64,000 bases of DNA from Blattabacterium cuenoti (lineage in GTDB: Bacteria; Bacteroidota; Bacteroidia; Flavobacteriales; Blattabacteriaceae), in the NCBI RefSeq assembly GCF_014251555.1, contig NZ_CP059190.1:267377-331376 (forward strand), in the 5' to 3' direction. The notes beneath the pieces are model-generated. The model did not search any database and had not been told where the DNA came from. It saw nothing but the letters and a program-made list of their open reading frames with translations. This document shows, piece by piece, positions 53,485 to 62,150 of this stretch. Made by a program: the position numbers and the translations under genes. Numbering within the stretch: the first letter of the stretch is position 1; every line of letters begins with the position of its first letter.

Positions 53485-54375
53485 ATGAGATCTTTTGACA
53501 AATTTTACCGTTTATTTCAAAAAACTCTTCGAGATTTATATACAGAACCTAAAGAGATAGAAAGTCTCTTTTTTTTACTTATGACCCACATTTTTAAATG
53601 TGATAAAACAACTGTACTATTACAATTAAGTAATAAAAAGAAAATCAATTTTTTGATTTATAAAACATTAATCAAAAAATTATGGGAATTAAAAAAAAAT
53701 AGACCGATTCAATATGTAATTGAAAAGGCTTACTTTTTTGGAATGGAATTCATAGTTAATGAAAAAGTATTCATTCCAAGACCGGAAACAGAAGAACTTG
53801 TATCCTGGATTCTACAGGATAATAAGAATACGAGGAACATTCCAATATTTGATATTGGAACAGGAAGTGGATGCATTGGTATTACCTTAAAAAAGAAGAA
53901 CCCTGAAATTGGACACATTTATGCAATAGATTTTTATCAAGAAGTTCTTAATATTGCTCGTAAAAATGCAGAATTACATAACGTAGAAATTTCATTTCAA
54001 AAAGTGGATCTTTTGAAAGATTCGATTTCTATACCACCAAAAATGGACGAAAATTCTGTTAGCATTATTGTGAGTAATCCTCCTTATGTTAGGCTCTCTG
54101 AAAGAAAATTATTACATCCAAATATTATTCAATACGAACCTTTTCAAGCTTTATTTGTTCCTGATGAGGACCCTTTGATTTTTTATAAAAAAATTTCTTT
54201 TTGGATCAAAAAAAAATTGATTGGAATTGTTTATGTTTATTTTGAAATCAACCAATTTATTTATTTAGATATTATTGATTTTTTGAAAAAAATCGGATTT
54301 TTAAATATAGAAATAAGGAAAGATTTTCAAGGTTTTTTCAGAATGATTCGTGCAGTATATTACGTGAAGAAATAA
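53485..54375 (+). CDS. prmC: Release factor glutamine methyltransferase PrmC (HemK)
   Basis: PrmC methylates the glutamine of the GGQ motif of peptide release factors. The 296-residue protein has an N-terminal helical domain, PIQYVIEKAYFFGMEF near residue 75, PRPETEELVSW near residue 98, SAM motif FDIGTGSGCIGITL near residue 122, and the catalytic NPPY in VSNPPYVRLSE near residue 196. Length is normal. It precedes ligA by 18 bases and is divergent from mnmE. Confidence 0.95.
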   Translation: MRSFDKFYRLFQKTLRDLYTEPKEIESLFFLLMTHIFKCDKTTVLLQLSNKKKINFLIYKTLIKKLWELKKNRPIQYVIEKAYFFGMEFIVNEKVFIPRPETEELVSWILQDNKNTRNIPIFDIGTGSGCIGITLKKKNPEIGHIYAIDFYQEVLNIARKNAELHNVEISFQKVDLLKDSISIPPKMDENSVSIIVSNPPYVRLSERKLLHPNIIQYEPFQALFVPDEDPLIFYKKISFWIKKKLIGIVYVYFEINQFIYLDIIDFLKKIGFLNIEIRKDFQGFFRMIRAVYYVKK

Positions 54376-54393
54376 GATAAGATAAAAAATCAC

Positions 54394-56427
54394 ATGGATC
54401 AAAAAAAAAAAATAGAAAAGAAAATACAAAAACTCAGAAAAGAGTTATCAAAATATAATCATAAATATTATAATTTGGACACTTCAGACATCTCCGATTT
54501 TCATTTTGATAAGAAATTAGAAGAATTATCCTTTTTAGAAAAAAAATATCCTGAATTCCATAACCCTACTTCACCCACAATAAAAATAGGAGCAGAGATT
54601 CATGAAACTTCCTCTCTATCTATAGTTCATAAATACAAAATGTACTCTCTTCAAAACTCCTACTCTAAGAAAGAATTAATAATTTGGAAAAAAAAAATCA
54701 GTAAATCAATTGATCTTTTATCCTTTGTGTGTGAACTCAAATATGATGGAGTATCTATTAATTTAATTTATAAAAACGGATTTTTAACAAATGCGGTTAC
54801 TCGTGGAAATGGAGAAAAAGGAGAAGATGTCACAGAAAATATAAAAACTATAAAATACATTCCCTTAAAATTAAGAGGAAATAATTATCCCGCGTATCTT
54901 GAAATACGTGGAGAAGTTTTTCTTCCTACAAAAAATTTTATAGAAATAAATAAAAAACGTATAAAAAGTGGACAAATTCCTTATGCTAATCCAAGAAATA
55001 CGGCTAGTGGAACACTTAAAATTCATGATCACAAAGAAGTACGTAAAAGAAATTTATTTTGTATAGCATTTCATGTTGCAGGAAAAAATTTGCCTTTTGA
55101 CACACAATATGAATCTCTAAAACACATAAAAAATTGGGGGTTTCAAGTTCCAGAAACAGCACGTTTTTGTAAGAACATGGAAGAAGTATTTCATTTCATA
55201 GATTTTTGGAGTCTATGGAAAGAGAAACTCCCCTACCAAATCGATGGCATAGTTATTAAAGTAAATGAATATCAAAAACAATCCATTTTAGGATTCACCA
55301 ATAAATATCCACGATGGGCCATCGCCTATAAATTCAGACAAAAACTGTCTGAAACCAAATTATTAAGCCTAACGTTCCAAGTAGGACGTACTGGAGTCAT
55401 TACTCCTGTCGCCAATGTAGTTCCTATTTCTATTTCTGGAACCAGAATCAAAAGAGTTGCTCTTTATAATGACAGTTTTATACAAAAAATGGGAATTCAT
55501 TATGGAGATTCACTTTTATTAGAAAAAGGTGGAAATATTATACCAAAAGTAACAGAAATCAATATCAAAAAAAGATCTAGTCAAGCATTTCCTGTATTCT
55601 TTTTAAAAAAATGTCCATCATGCAATAGTATATTAACAAAAAAAAATGAATTATTTTATTGTCCAAATCAAAACTGTTCTTCTCAAAGAATAGAAAAAAT
55701 AAAACATTTTGTGAGCGAAAAGGCTATGAATATTCAAAAAATTGGAAGTGAAATGATAAAAAAACTATACAAAAAAGGTTTTTTATATAGTTTTTACAAT
55801 TTATATGAATTGAAAAAAGAAGAACTCCTTCAAATAGATGGGATCAAAGAAAAATTGGCAGATAGCGTTATAAACAACATAAAAAAATCTAAATCTAATC
55901 CCTTTGATAGAGTCTTATATGCCTTGGGTATTCGTCATGTAGGAGAATATCTTTCAAAGAAATTAACCGAACACTTTTTGGAGATCGATTCTTTAATGCA
56001 TGCAAATTATGATCATTTAATTTCTATTTCAGGCATAGGAAAAAAAATTACAAAAAGCATAATCACTTATTTTTCAATTTATGAAAATGAACACGTCATT
56101 AAAATGCTAATCAAATATGGATTACATTTTTCGAAATCTTCTATGAGTAAAAAGTTTTCTTATTTTTCTTCTATTGAAGGAAAATCTTTTGTCTTTACAG
56201 GAAAACTATCTTGTATGACCCGAAATCAAGCTAAAAATATGGTAGAAAATCTAGGTGGAAGAGTTTATCATACTGTCAATAATCAAATCAATTTCATAGT
56301 AGTTGGAAAAAATTTCGGTTCCAAATTTAAAAAAAGTATGGAAAAAAATCATGTAAAAATTTTAACAGAAAATCTTTTTCTGGATATGCTTGAAAAAGAA
56401 AAAAAAGAAAAAGAAATCAAATTTTAA
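54394..56427 (+). CDS. ligA: NAD-dependent DNA ligase LigA
   Basis: LigA seals nicks using NAD, joining Okazaki fragments. The 677-residue protein has the Ia domain, the adenylation lysine in CELKYDGVSINL near residue 115, GEVFLPTKNF near 170, the OB fold (QVGRTGVITPVANV near 330), a four-cysteine zinc finger (CPSCNSIL and YCPNQNCSSQ near 408-430), helix-hairpin-helix repeats and a C-terminal BRCT domain (KSFVFTGKLSCMTRNQ near 595). All parts are present. A12 at 54401-54412 lies in frame at the fourth codon. Confidence 0.97.
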   Translation: MDQKKKIEKKIQKLRKELSKYNHKYYNLDTSDISDFHFDKKLEELSFLEKKYPEFHNPTSPTIKIGAEIHETSSLSIVHKYKMYSLQNSYSKKELIIWKKKISKSIDLLSFVCELKYDGVSINLIYKNGFLTNAVTRGNGEKGEDVTENIKTIKYIPLKLRGNNYPAYLEIRGEVFLPTKNFIEINKKRIKSGQIPYANPRNTASGTLKIHDHKEVRKRNLFCIAFHVAGKNLPFDTQYESLKHIKNWGFQVPETARFCKNMEEVFHFIDFWSLWKEKLPYQIDGIVIKVNEYQKQSILGFTNKYPRWAIAYKFRQKLSETKLLSLTFQVGRTGVITPVANVVPISISGTRIKRVALYNDSFIQKMGIHYGDSLLLEKGGNIIPKVTEINIKKRSSQAFPVFFLKKCPSCNSILTKKNELFYCPNQNCSSQRIEKIKHFVSEKAMNIQKIGSEMIKKLYKKGFLYSFYNLYELKKEELLQIDGIKEKLADSVINNIKKSKSNPFDRVLYALGIRHVGEYLSKKLTEHFLEIDSLMHANYDHLISISGIGKKITKSIITYFSIYENEHVIKMLIKYGLHFSKSSMSKKFSYFSSIEGKSFVFTGKLSCMTRNQAKNMVENLGGRVYHTVNNQINFIVVGKNFGSKFKKSMEKNHVKILTENLFLDMLEKEKKEKEIKF

Positions 56428-56465
56428 ATGATTGTTTTAAAAGAAAAATAGTCAGTATAAATGGT

Positions 56466-56496
56466 TTTGTTTTTCATATAGAAAACAGTATATTTA
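56466..56496 (+). promoter_or_regulatory. promoter of lon
   Basis: TTTG at 56466-56469, a 19-base spacer and TATATTTA at 56489-56496 match the Bacteroidetes -33/-7 consensus apart from the last -7 base. Transcription would begin near 56503, giving a leader of about 75 bases that starts at a palindromic region. Confidence 0.5.
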
Positions 56497-56507
56497 ATTC
56501 TTAAGTT

Positions 56508-56559
56508 CTTAAGTGATGATGATGAGTTCATGCATCACAGAATTAATGCATCATTTAAG
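56508..56559 (+). promoter_or_regulatory. dyad in the lon leader
   Basis: CTTAAGTGATG (56508-56518) can pair with CATCATTTAAG (56549-56559), 11 pairs including one G-U, around a 30-base loop that itself contains competing ATGATG/CATCA complements. It lies between the predicted lon transcription start and the ATG at 56578. It is not a CIRCE element. A regulatory RNA hairpin is possible but unproven. Confidence 0.35.
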
Positions 56560-56577
56560 TAAGAAATCTATTTTTTT

Positions 56578-58980
56578 ATGTTACTAAAAAATATATTTAC
56601 AGAATCTGGATTCGAGTCTGAAGCTGAGTTTATACCCTTAATGAGTCAAGATGAAGAGGATCAGCTTCTTAAGGACGATATTCCTGAACAATTATGTATC
56701 TTAACAGTCAGAAATATGGTTTTGTATTCCGGAATTGTTTTTCCAATCATAGCAGGAAAAAGTGGATCCATTCAATTGTTACAAGATGCTTATGGATTTG
56801 ATAAAACGGTTGGAGTATTAACACAAAAAAATTCTGGAATAGAAAATCTCAGTGAGAAAGATTTGTATTCTATTGGAACGGTTGCTAAAATATTGAAATT
56901 ACTAAAAATGCCTGATGGAAATACCACTGTGATTTTACAGGGAAAAAGAAGATTCAAAGTCAATCGTTTTATTCAAAATGATCCCTATTTTAAAGCAGAA
57001 ATCATAGCTTTAGAAGAAAATAAACCTTCCTGCAAGGATAAAGAATACCTAGCTTTGGTTGAATCTATAAAGGAAATTGCCATAAAAATCATTCAGGATA
57101 ACCCCAATATTCCATCAGAAGCGAGTATTGCCATTCGGAATATAGAAAGTCCTTCTTTTTTAATCAACTTTGTAGCAGCTAATATGAATTTAGCTACCAG
57201 AGATAAACAAAAATTGTTAGAATACAATGATTTAAAAAAAAGAGCAATGGAAACATTGCGTTTTCTCAACGTAGAACATCAACAAATTAAATTAAAAAAT
57301 GATATTCAATCTCGTGTTCGCAGTGATATGGATCAACAACAGAGAGAATATTTTTTGCATCAGCAAATTAAAGCCATACAAGAAGAATTAGGAGATATTT
57401 CTTATGAAAAAGAAATTGATGAAATGCGTTCTAAGGCGTCCAGAAAAAAATGGACAAAAGAAGCAAAGAAACAGTTTGACAGAGAGTTACTAAAAATGCA
57501 AAGAATTAATCCTCAAATGCCTGAATACACAGTTCAAAGAAACTATCTAGAATTGATGATAGACCTCCCTTGGGGGAGATATTCAAAAGATAGTTTTGAT
57601 TTAGAATATGCACAAAAAATATTAGATAGAGACCACTATGGGCTGGAAAAAGTTAAAGAACGTATTATAGAATATTTAGCTGTCTTAAAATTAAGAGGAG
57701 ACATGCGTTCTCCTATTCTATGCTTTTACGGTCCACCTGGAGTAGGAAAAACTTCCTTAGGAAGATCTATAGCCACTGCACTGAAAAGAAAATACGTACG
57801 TATTTCTTTAGGGGGATTACATGATGAATCTGAAATTCGTGGACACAGAAGGACTTATATAGGAGCCATGCCTGGTAGGCTATTGCAATCTATACGAAAA
57901 GTAGGAACTTCCAACCCTGTTTTTGTGATAGACGAAATAGATAAAATGGGTTTAGGGACAAATGGAGATCCTTCTTCCGCTATGTTAGAAGTTTTAGATC
58001 CTGAACAAAATACCTCTTTTTACGACAATTTTTTAGAAATGGGTTATGATTTGTCAAAAGTATTGTTTATTGCTACAGCAAATTCACTTTCCCATATCCA
58101 ACCAGCTCTTATAGATAGGATGGAGGTTATAGAAATGAATGGATATACAGTAGAAGAAAAAACACAAATTGTTAAGAAACACATACTTCCTAAGCAACTA
58201 AAAGACAATGGATTAAAAAAATCAGATTTAATACTTAGAACGAAACAAATAGAAAAAGTCATTGAAAGTTATACCAGAGAATCTGGATTGAGAACTTTGG
58301 AAAAGCATATTGCTAAATTAGCACGTTATGTAGCCAAGCATATTGCTATGAATAAAAAATATGTGAAACATTTAAGTATTGAAAAAATAGAAAGTATTCT
58401 TGGAATTCCAAATGATCCAGACCGTTATGAAGAAAATAATGTTCCAGGTGTGGTTACAGGTTTAGCTTGGACTCATTTTGGTGGAGATATTTTATATATT
58501 GAATCCAGTTTATCTAAGGGAAAAGGAAATTTAAGTATTACTGGAAATTTAGGAGAAGTCATGAAAGAATCTGCAACAATTGCTTTGCAGTATATTAAAG
58601 CTAATTATAAAAAATTTAACATAGATCCTATCATGTTTGAAGAAAAAAATGTACATGTTCATGTTCCTGAAGGGGCTGTTCCCAAAGATGGACCATCTGC
58701 AGGAATAACAATGTTAACCTCTTTAGTATCAAGTTTTACGAAAAGGAAGTTAAGACCTCATTTAGCTATGACAGGAGAAATAACCCTGAGAGGGAAAGTC
58801 CTTCCTGTAGGTGGGATTAAAGAAAAAATTCTAGCGGCTAAACGGGCTAATATTAAAGAAATTATTCTTTCACAGGACAATAAAAAAGATGTAGAAGAAA
58901 TTAAACCAGAACATTTAAAAGGATTAACCTTTGATTATGTTAGAAATATGAATGATGTGATTCATTTAGCTTTATTGTAA
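56578..58980 (+). CDS. lon: ATP-dependent protease Lon
   Basis: Lon degrades damaged and regulatory proteins in the cytoplasm. The 800-residue protein has the N-terminal substrate domain ([16 protein letters not shown] near residue 42), the AAA module with [15 protein letters not shown] near residue 385 and [11 protein letters not shown] near 451, and the protease domain with the catalytic serine in [11 protein letters not shown] near residue 702 and lysine in [14 protein letters not shown] near residue 746. Complete and normal in length. Confidence 0.97.
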   Translation: MLLKNIFTESGFESEAEFIPLMSQDEEDQLLKDDIPEQLCILTVRNMVLYSGIVFPIIAGKSGSIQLLQDAYGFDKTVGVLTQKNSGIENLSEKDLYSIGTVAKILKLLKMPDGNTTVILQGKRRFKVNRFIQNDPYFKAEIIALEENKPSCKDKEYLALVESIKEIAIKIIQDNPNIPSEASIAIRNIESPSFLINFVAANMNLATRDKQKLLEYNDLKKRAMETLRFLNVEHQQIKLKNDIQSRVRSDMDQQQREYFLHQQIKAIQEELGDISYEKEIDEMRSKASRKKWTKEAKKQFDRELLKMQRINPQMPEYTVQRNYLELMIDLPWGRYSKDSFDLEYAQKILDRDHYGLEKVKERIIEYLAVLKLRGDMRSPILCFYGPPGVGKTSLGRSIATALKRKYVRISLGGLHDESEIRGHRRTYIGAMPGRLLQSIRKVGTSNPVFVIDEIDKMGLGTNGDPSSAMLEVLDPEQNTSFYDNFLEMGYDLSKVLFIATANSLSHIQPALIDRMEVIEMNGYTVEEKTQIVKKHILPKQLKDNGLKKSDLILRTKQIEKVIESYTRESGLRTLEKHIAKLARYVAKHIAMNKKYVKHLSIEKIESILGIPNDPDRYEENNVPGVVTGLAWTHFGGDILYIESSLSKGKGNLSITGNLGEVMKESATIALQYIKANYKKFNIDPIMFEEKNVHVHVPEGAVPKDGPSAGITMLTSLVSSFTKRKLRPHLAMTGEITLRGKVLPVGGIKEKILAAKRANIKEIILSQDNKKDVEEIKPEHLKGLTFDYVRNMNDVIHLALL

Positions 58981-58987
58981 AAAAAAT

Positions 58988-59024
58988 AATCAACCATAGT
59001 TTCTATGTTTTTTTTGATTGATTA
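58988..59024 (+). terminator. weak terminator-like hairpin between lon and lysA
   Basis: A small stem CATAG-TTT-CTATG (58995-59007) is followed by eight T, and an outer TAATCAA/TTGATTA pairing encloses it. It is short and poor in GC, so it may attenuate rather than end transcription. Confidence 0.3.
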
Positions 59025-59029
59025 AAAAT

Positions 59030-60268
59030 ATGATGAATGAATTAGAAAATATGAGTTCCTCAATTCATAGAGAACATTTAATTCAATTAGCGAAAAAATA
59101 CGGAACTCCACTTTATATATACGATTCTTGCAAAATCAAGAAACAATATATTAAGATGAAAAATGCTTTCAGTGGGATCAATAATTTAATAATTAATTAT
59201 GCTTGTAAAGCTAATACTAATCTGAATATATTAAAATTTTTACAAAAATTAGGAAGTGGATTAGATACCGTATCTATACAGGAAGTAGAACTAGGATTAA
59301 AAGCTGGTTTTCAGCCTAAAAAAATTATATTCACACCTAACTGTGTTTCTATTCAAGAAATCAAAAAAGCCGTCGGTTTTGGGGTTAGAATCACCCTAGA
59401 TAATCTATCCATTTTAGAACAGTTTGGAGAATATTATCCAAATTATTCTATAGGGATAAGAATTAATCCGCATATTATGGCAGGAGGAAATTCAAAAATT
59501 TCAGTAGGACATATTGATTCTAAATTTGGAATTTCTTATTATCAAATTCCTCATATGAAAAGAATATTAAAAAATACAGGACTCAAAATAGAAGGATTTC
59601 ATATGCATACAGGATCTGATATATTAGATATAAAATCCTTTTTAGAAGGAGCAAAAATATTGTTTCAAACAGCTATCGATTTTCCAAATCTTGATTATAT
59701 TGATTTTGGAAGTGGTTTTAAAGTTCAATATAAAAAAAATGATGTAAAAACGGATCTTACTTCTTTAAGTCATTTTATTACGGAAAAATTTAAAGATTTT
59801 TGTAAAAATTACGGAAGTAAAATTGCTTTGATTTTTGAACCAGGTAAATTTTTAGTTAGTGAATCTGGATATTTTTTAGTTAATGTCAATGTCATCAAAC
59901 ATACGACTTCGACTGTATTTTCTGGAGTAGATTCAGGCTTTAATCATTTCCTTCGTCCTATGTTTTATAATGCTTATCACTGTATTGAAAATATTTCTAA
60001 TCCAAACGGTCGTTTTCGCTTTTACACGGTCGTTGGATATATTTGTGAATCGGATACCTTTGGTTTGAATCGAAAAATTCAAGAAATCCGTGAAGGAGAC
60101 ATTTTGTGCATGAAAAATGCGGGGGCTTACTGTTTTTCTATGTCTTCTAATTATAATTCTCGTTATAGACCTGCTGAAGTTTTGATTTTTAAGGGAAAAG
60201 ATTTTCTGATAAGAAAAAGAGAAACTATGCAAGATCTTCTTAGAAACATTGTGGAAATTCACATGTAA
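59030..60268 (+). CDS. lysA: Diaminopimelate decarboxylase LysA
   Basis: LysA makes lysine from meso-diaminopimelate. The 412-residue fold-III PLP enzyme (ATG at 59030; ATG at 59033 or 59051 or a TTG at 59018 are possible) has the PLP-lysine in NYACKANTN near residue 46, GFHMHTGSDI near residue 190, DFGSGFKVQY near 226, EPGKFLVSESGY near 271 and CESDTFG near 340. Its substrate is also the cross-linking residue of peptidoglycan, so it stands at the branch between wall and lysine supply. A tRNA-Ser follows two bases after the stop. Confidence 0.95.
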   Translation: MMNELENMSSSIHREHLIQLAKKYGTPLYIYDSCKIKKQYIKMKNAFSGINNLIINYACKANTNLNILKFLQKLGSGLDTVSIQEVELGLKAGFQPKKIIFTPNCVSIQEIKKAVGFGVRITLDNLSILEQFGEYYPNYSIGIRINPHIMAGGNSKISVGHIDSKFGISYYQIPHMKRILKNTGLKIEGFHMHTGSDILDIKSFLEGAKILFQTAIDFPNLDYIDFGSGFKVQYKKNDVKTDLTSLSHFITEKFKDFCKNYGSKIALIFEPGKFLVSESGYFLVNVNVIKHTTSTVFSGVDSGFNHFLRPMFYNAYHCIENISNPNGRFRFYTVVGYICESDTFGLNRKIQEIREGDILCMKNAGAYCFSMSSNYNSRYRPAEVLIFKGKDFLIRKRETMQDLLRNIVEIHM

Positions 60269-60270
60269 AT

Positions 60271-60356
60271 GGAGAGATGGCAGAGTGGTTAATTGCGGCG
60301 GTCTTGAAAACCGTTGAGGTTTATTGCCTCCGGGGGTTCGAATCCCTCTCTCTCCG
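60271..60356 (+). tRNA. tRNA-Ser (anticodon UGA)
   Basis: The 86-base class II tRNA has acceptor stem GGAGAGA/TCTCTCC, anticodon stem GCGGT/ACCGT around CTTGAAA (anticodon TGA), a long variable arm (TGAGGTTTATTGCCTC region) and T-loop TTCGAAT. The discriminator is G and no CCA is encoded. The 3' acceptor strand runs into a 12-bp tandem repeat. Confidence 0.95.
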
Positions 60357-60386
60357 CAACAATCTCCGCAACAATCTCCGCAACAA
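60351..60386 (+). repeat. three tandem 12-bp units starting inside the tRNA-Ser acceptor stem
   Basis: TCTCCGCAACAA occurs three times without mismatch at 60351-60362, 60363-60374 and 60375-60386. The first copy includes the last five acceptor-stem bases and the discriminator of tRNA-Ser. It is a local minisatellite, not a CRISPR. Confidence 0.93.
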
Positions 60387-60427
60387 TAAATAATCAAAAA
60401 ATAATCAAAGGATACTATAAAAAATTT

Positions 60428-62125
60428 TTAAAAACTTTTTTTGGATTCATGTTGTCTTTTTTCTAATTTTATTAGTTGCTTTTCAATACTTTCATTAGTT
60501 ACTTTTTCAAATAATAATGTGGAATTCCCTAATAAATGTCCTGGACATAAAATTTTTTCTTTTATTTGATTCCAAAAAAAAGTTTTCAAACGAAGCATAT
60601 CTAACAATTTTTTTGCAGTTTTGGGAAGAAAGGGTTCAGCTAATTGAGCTAACATTCCAACAATTTGCAAAGAAACATAAAGAATGGTTTCTACACGTTC
60701 TTTTTCTTTTTTTTTCCAAGGTTCTTCTTCTGTTAAATATTTGTTTCCGAGTTTAGCTAAACTCATAAAATATGCCAAGGATTCTTTGAATTTATAGGAT
60801 TCAATCAAATCACCTATATGTTCTGGATAATTTTTGATTCTTTTTAAAATATTTTTATCCTTTATAGATAAAATCCCTGGATTAGGAACAATGCCATTGT
60901 TGTACTTTTTAACTAAAGTTAGGCTTCTGTTGACGAAATTTCCTAATATAGCAACCAATTCAGTATTATTTTTTCTTTGAAAATCTTTCCAATTGAAATT
61001 ATTATCTTTTTTGTCTGGCATATTAGCAATGAGAATGTAACGAAGTGTATCCTGTTGATTTGGAAAATCTTCTAGATATTCATGAGCCCATACTGCCCAA
61101 TTTTTAGAAGTAGATATCTTTTTATTTTCTAAATGGAGAAATTCATTAGCTAATATTTTATCCGGAAGGATATATCCATCATCATATGCTTTAAGGATGA
61201 CTGGAAAAATAATGCAATGAAAAACAATATTATCTTTTCCTATAAACTGAATTAATTTAGTTTTTTTATCTTTCCAATAAGGTTTCCAATCTATCTTTTT
61301 TCGTTTAGACCATTCTATAGTAGACGAAATATATCCTATAGGAGCTTCGAACCAGACATACAGTACTTTTCCCATCTCTTTCGAAATTGGAACAGGGACT
61401 CCCCAATTTAAATCTCTCGTTATAGCACGAGGTTTTAATCCTTGATCTAACCAAGATTTTGCTTGTCCATATACATTCACTTTCCAATCTTTTTGATGAC
61501 TAATTAAAATCCATTCTTCCAAGAATTTTTGATATTGATTCAAAGGAAAGTACCAATGTTTAGTTTTTTTCAAAACTGGAAAGCTTCCACTTATGGTAGA
61601 TTTTGGATGTATTAAATCTTCAGGAATTAACGAACTTCCACAATTTTCGCACTGATCTCCATAAGCTTCCTCTTTTTGACAATGAGGACAAATCCCGGAT
61701 ATATACCTATCCGCTAAGAATTGTTGAGCTTCTTCATCATAATATTGTTCGGATACTTTTTCAAAAATTTTTTTTTTTTCATGAAGTTTTTTGAAAAAAG
61801 AAGTAGAAATTTCATAATGAATTTCTGTAGAAGTTCTGGAATAGTTATCAAATTGTATACCGAAATTCGTGAAACAATTTTTAATCATATGATGATACTT
61901 ATTTACTATTTCTTTAGGAGTTTTTTTTTCTTTTTTAGCTTGCATAGCAATAGGAACTCCATGTTCATCCGATCCACATATAAAAATAACATCTTTGTTT
62001 TTTCGTCTCAGATAACGAACAAAAACATCTGCAGGAAAATAAACTCCTGCTAAATGACCTATGTGAATTGGTCCATTTGCATATGGTAAAGCAGCAGTGA
62101 CTGTATATTTATTTGATTTTTTCAT
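60428..62125 (-). CDS. metG: Methionine--tRNA ligase MetG, without C-terminal tRNA-binding domain
   Basis: MetG charges initiator and elongator tRNA-Met. The 565-residue class I synthetase has the HIGH motif in PYANGPIHIGH near residue 15, a zinc knuckle (CPHCQKEEAYGDQCENCG near residue 146), the KMSKS-type motif KISTSKNW near 335 and the helical anticodon domain. Free-living Bacteroidetes enzymes are roughly 680-700 residues with a C-terminal EMAP-II-like domain; that domain is absent here. An in-frame A12 tract (plus-strand T at 61768-61779) encodes Lys-Lys-Lys-Ile. Confidence 0.95.
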   Translation of the reverse strand: MKKSNKYTVTAALPYANGPIHIGHLAGVYFPADVFVRYLRRKNKDVIFICGSDEHGVPIAMQAKKEKKTPKEIVNKYHHMIKNCFTNFGIQFDNYSRTSTEIHYEISTSFFKKLHEKKKIFEKVSEQYYDEEAQQFLADRYISGICPHCQKEEAYGDQCENCGSSLIPEDLIHPKSTISGSFPVLKKTKHWYFPLNQYQKFLEEWILISHQKDWKVNVYGQAKSWLDQGLKPRAITRDLNWGVPVPISKEMGKVLYVWFEAPIGYISSTIEWSKRKKIDWKPYWKDKKTKLIQFIGKDNIVFHCIIFPVILKAYDDGYILPDKILANEFLHLENKKISTSKNWAVWAHEYLEDFPNQQDTLRYILIANMPDKKDNNFNWKDFQRKNNTELVAILGNFVNRSLTLVKKYNNGIVPNPGILSIKDKNILKRIKNYPEHIGDLIESYKFKESLAYFMSLAKLGNKYLTEEEPWKKKEKERVETILYVSLQIVGMLAQLAEPFLPKTAKKLLDMLRLKTFFWNQIKEKILCPGHLLGNSTLLFEKVTNESIEKQLIKLEKRQHESKKSF

Positions 62126-62150
62126 ACAAAGATTAAATTTTTAATAAGAT

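Noticed and set aside
60351..60386. Short regular repeats as a possible CRISPR
   Set aside because: Units of 12 bases abut with no spacers and derive from the tRNA-Ser end.
59933..60397. Open frame of 154 codons on the minus strand over lysA and tRNA-Ser, with a CCGD repeat at its start
   Set aside because: It is antisense to lysA and a tRNA; the repeat is just the 12-bp minisatellite read in frame. No family resemblance.
61721..62053. Plus-strand open frame of 110 codons inside metG
   Set aside because: Fully antisense to conserved MetG motifs, very Phe-rich as expected from reading A-rich DNA backwards.
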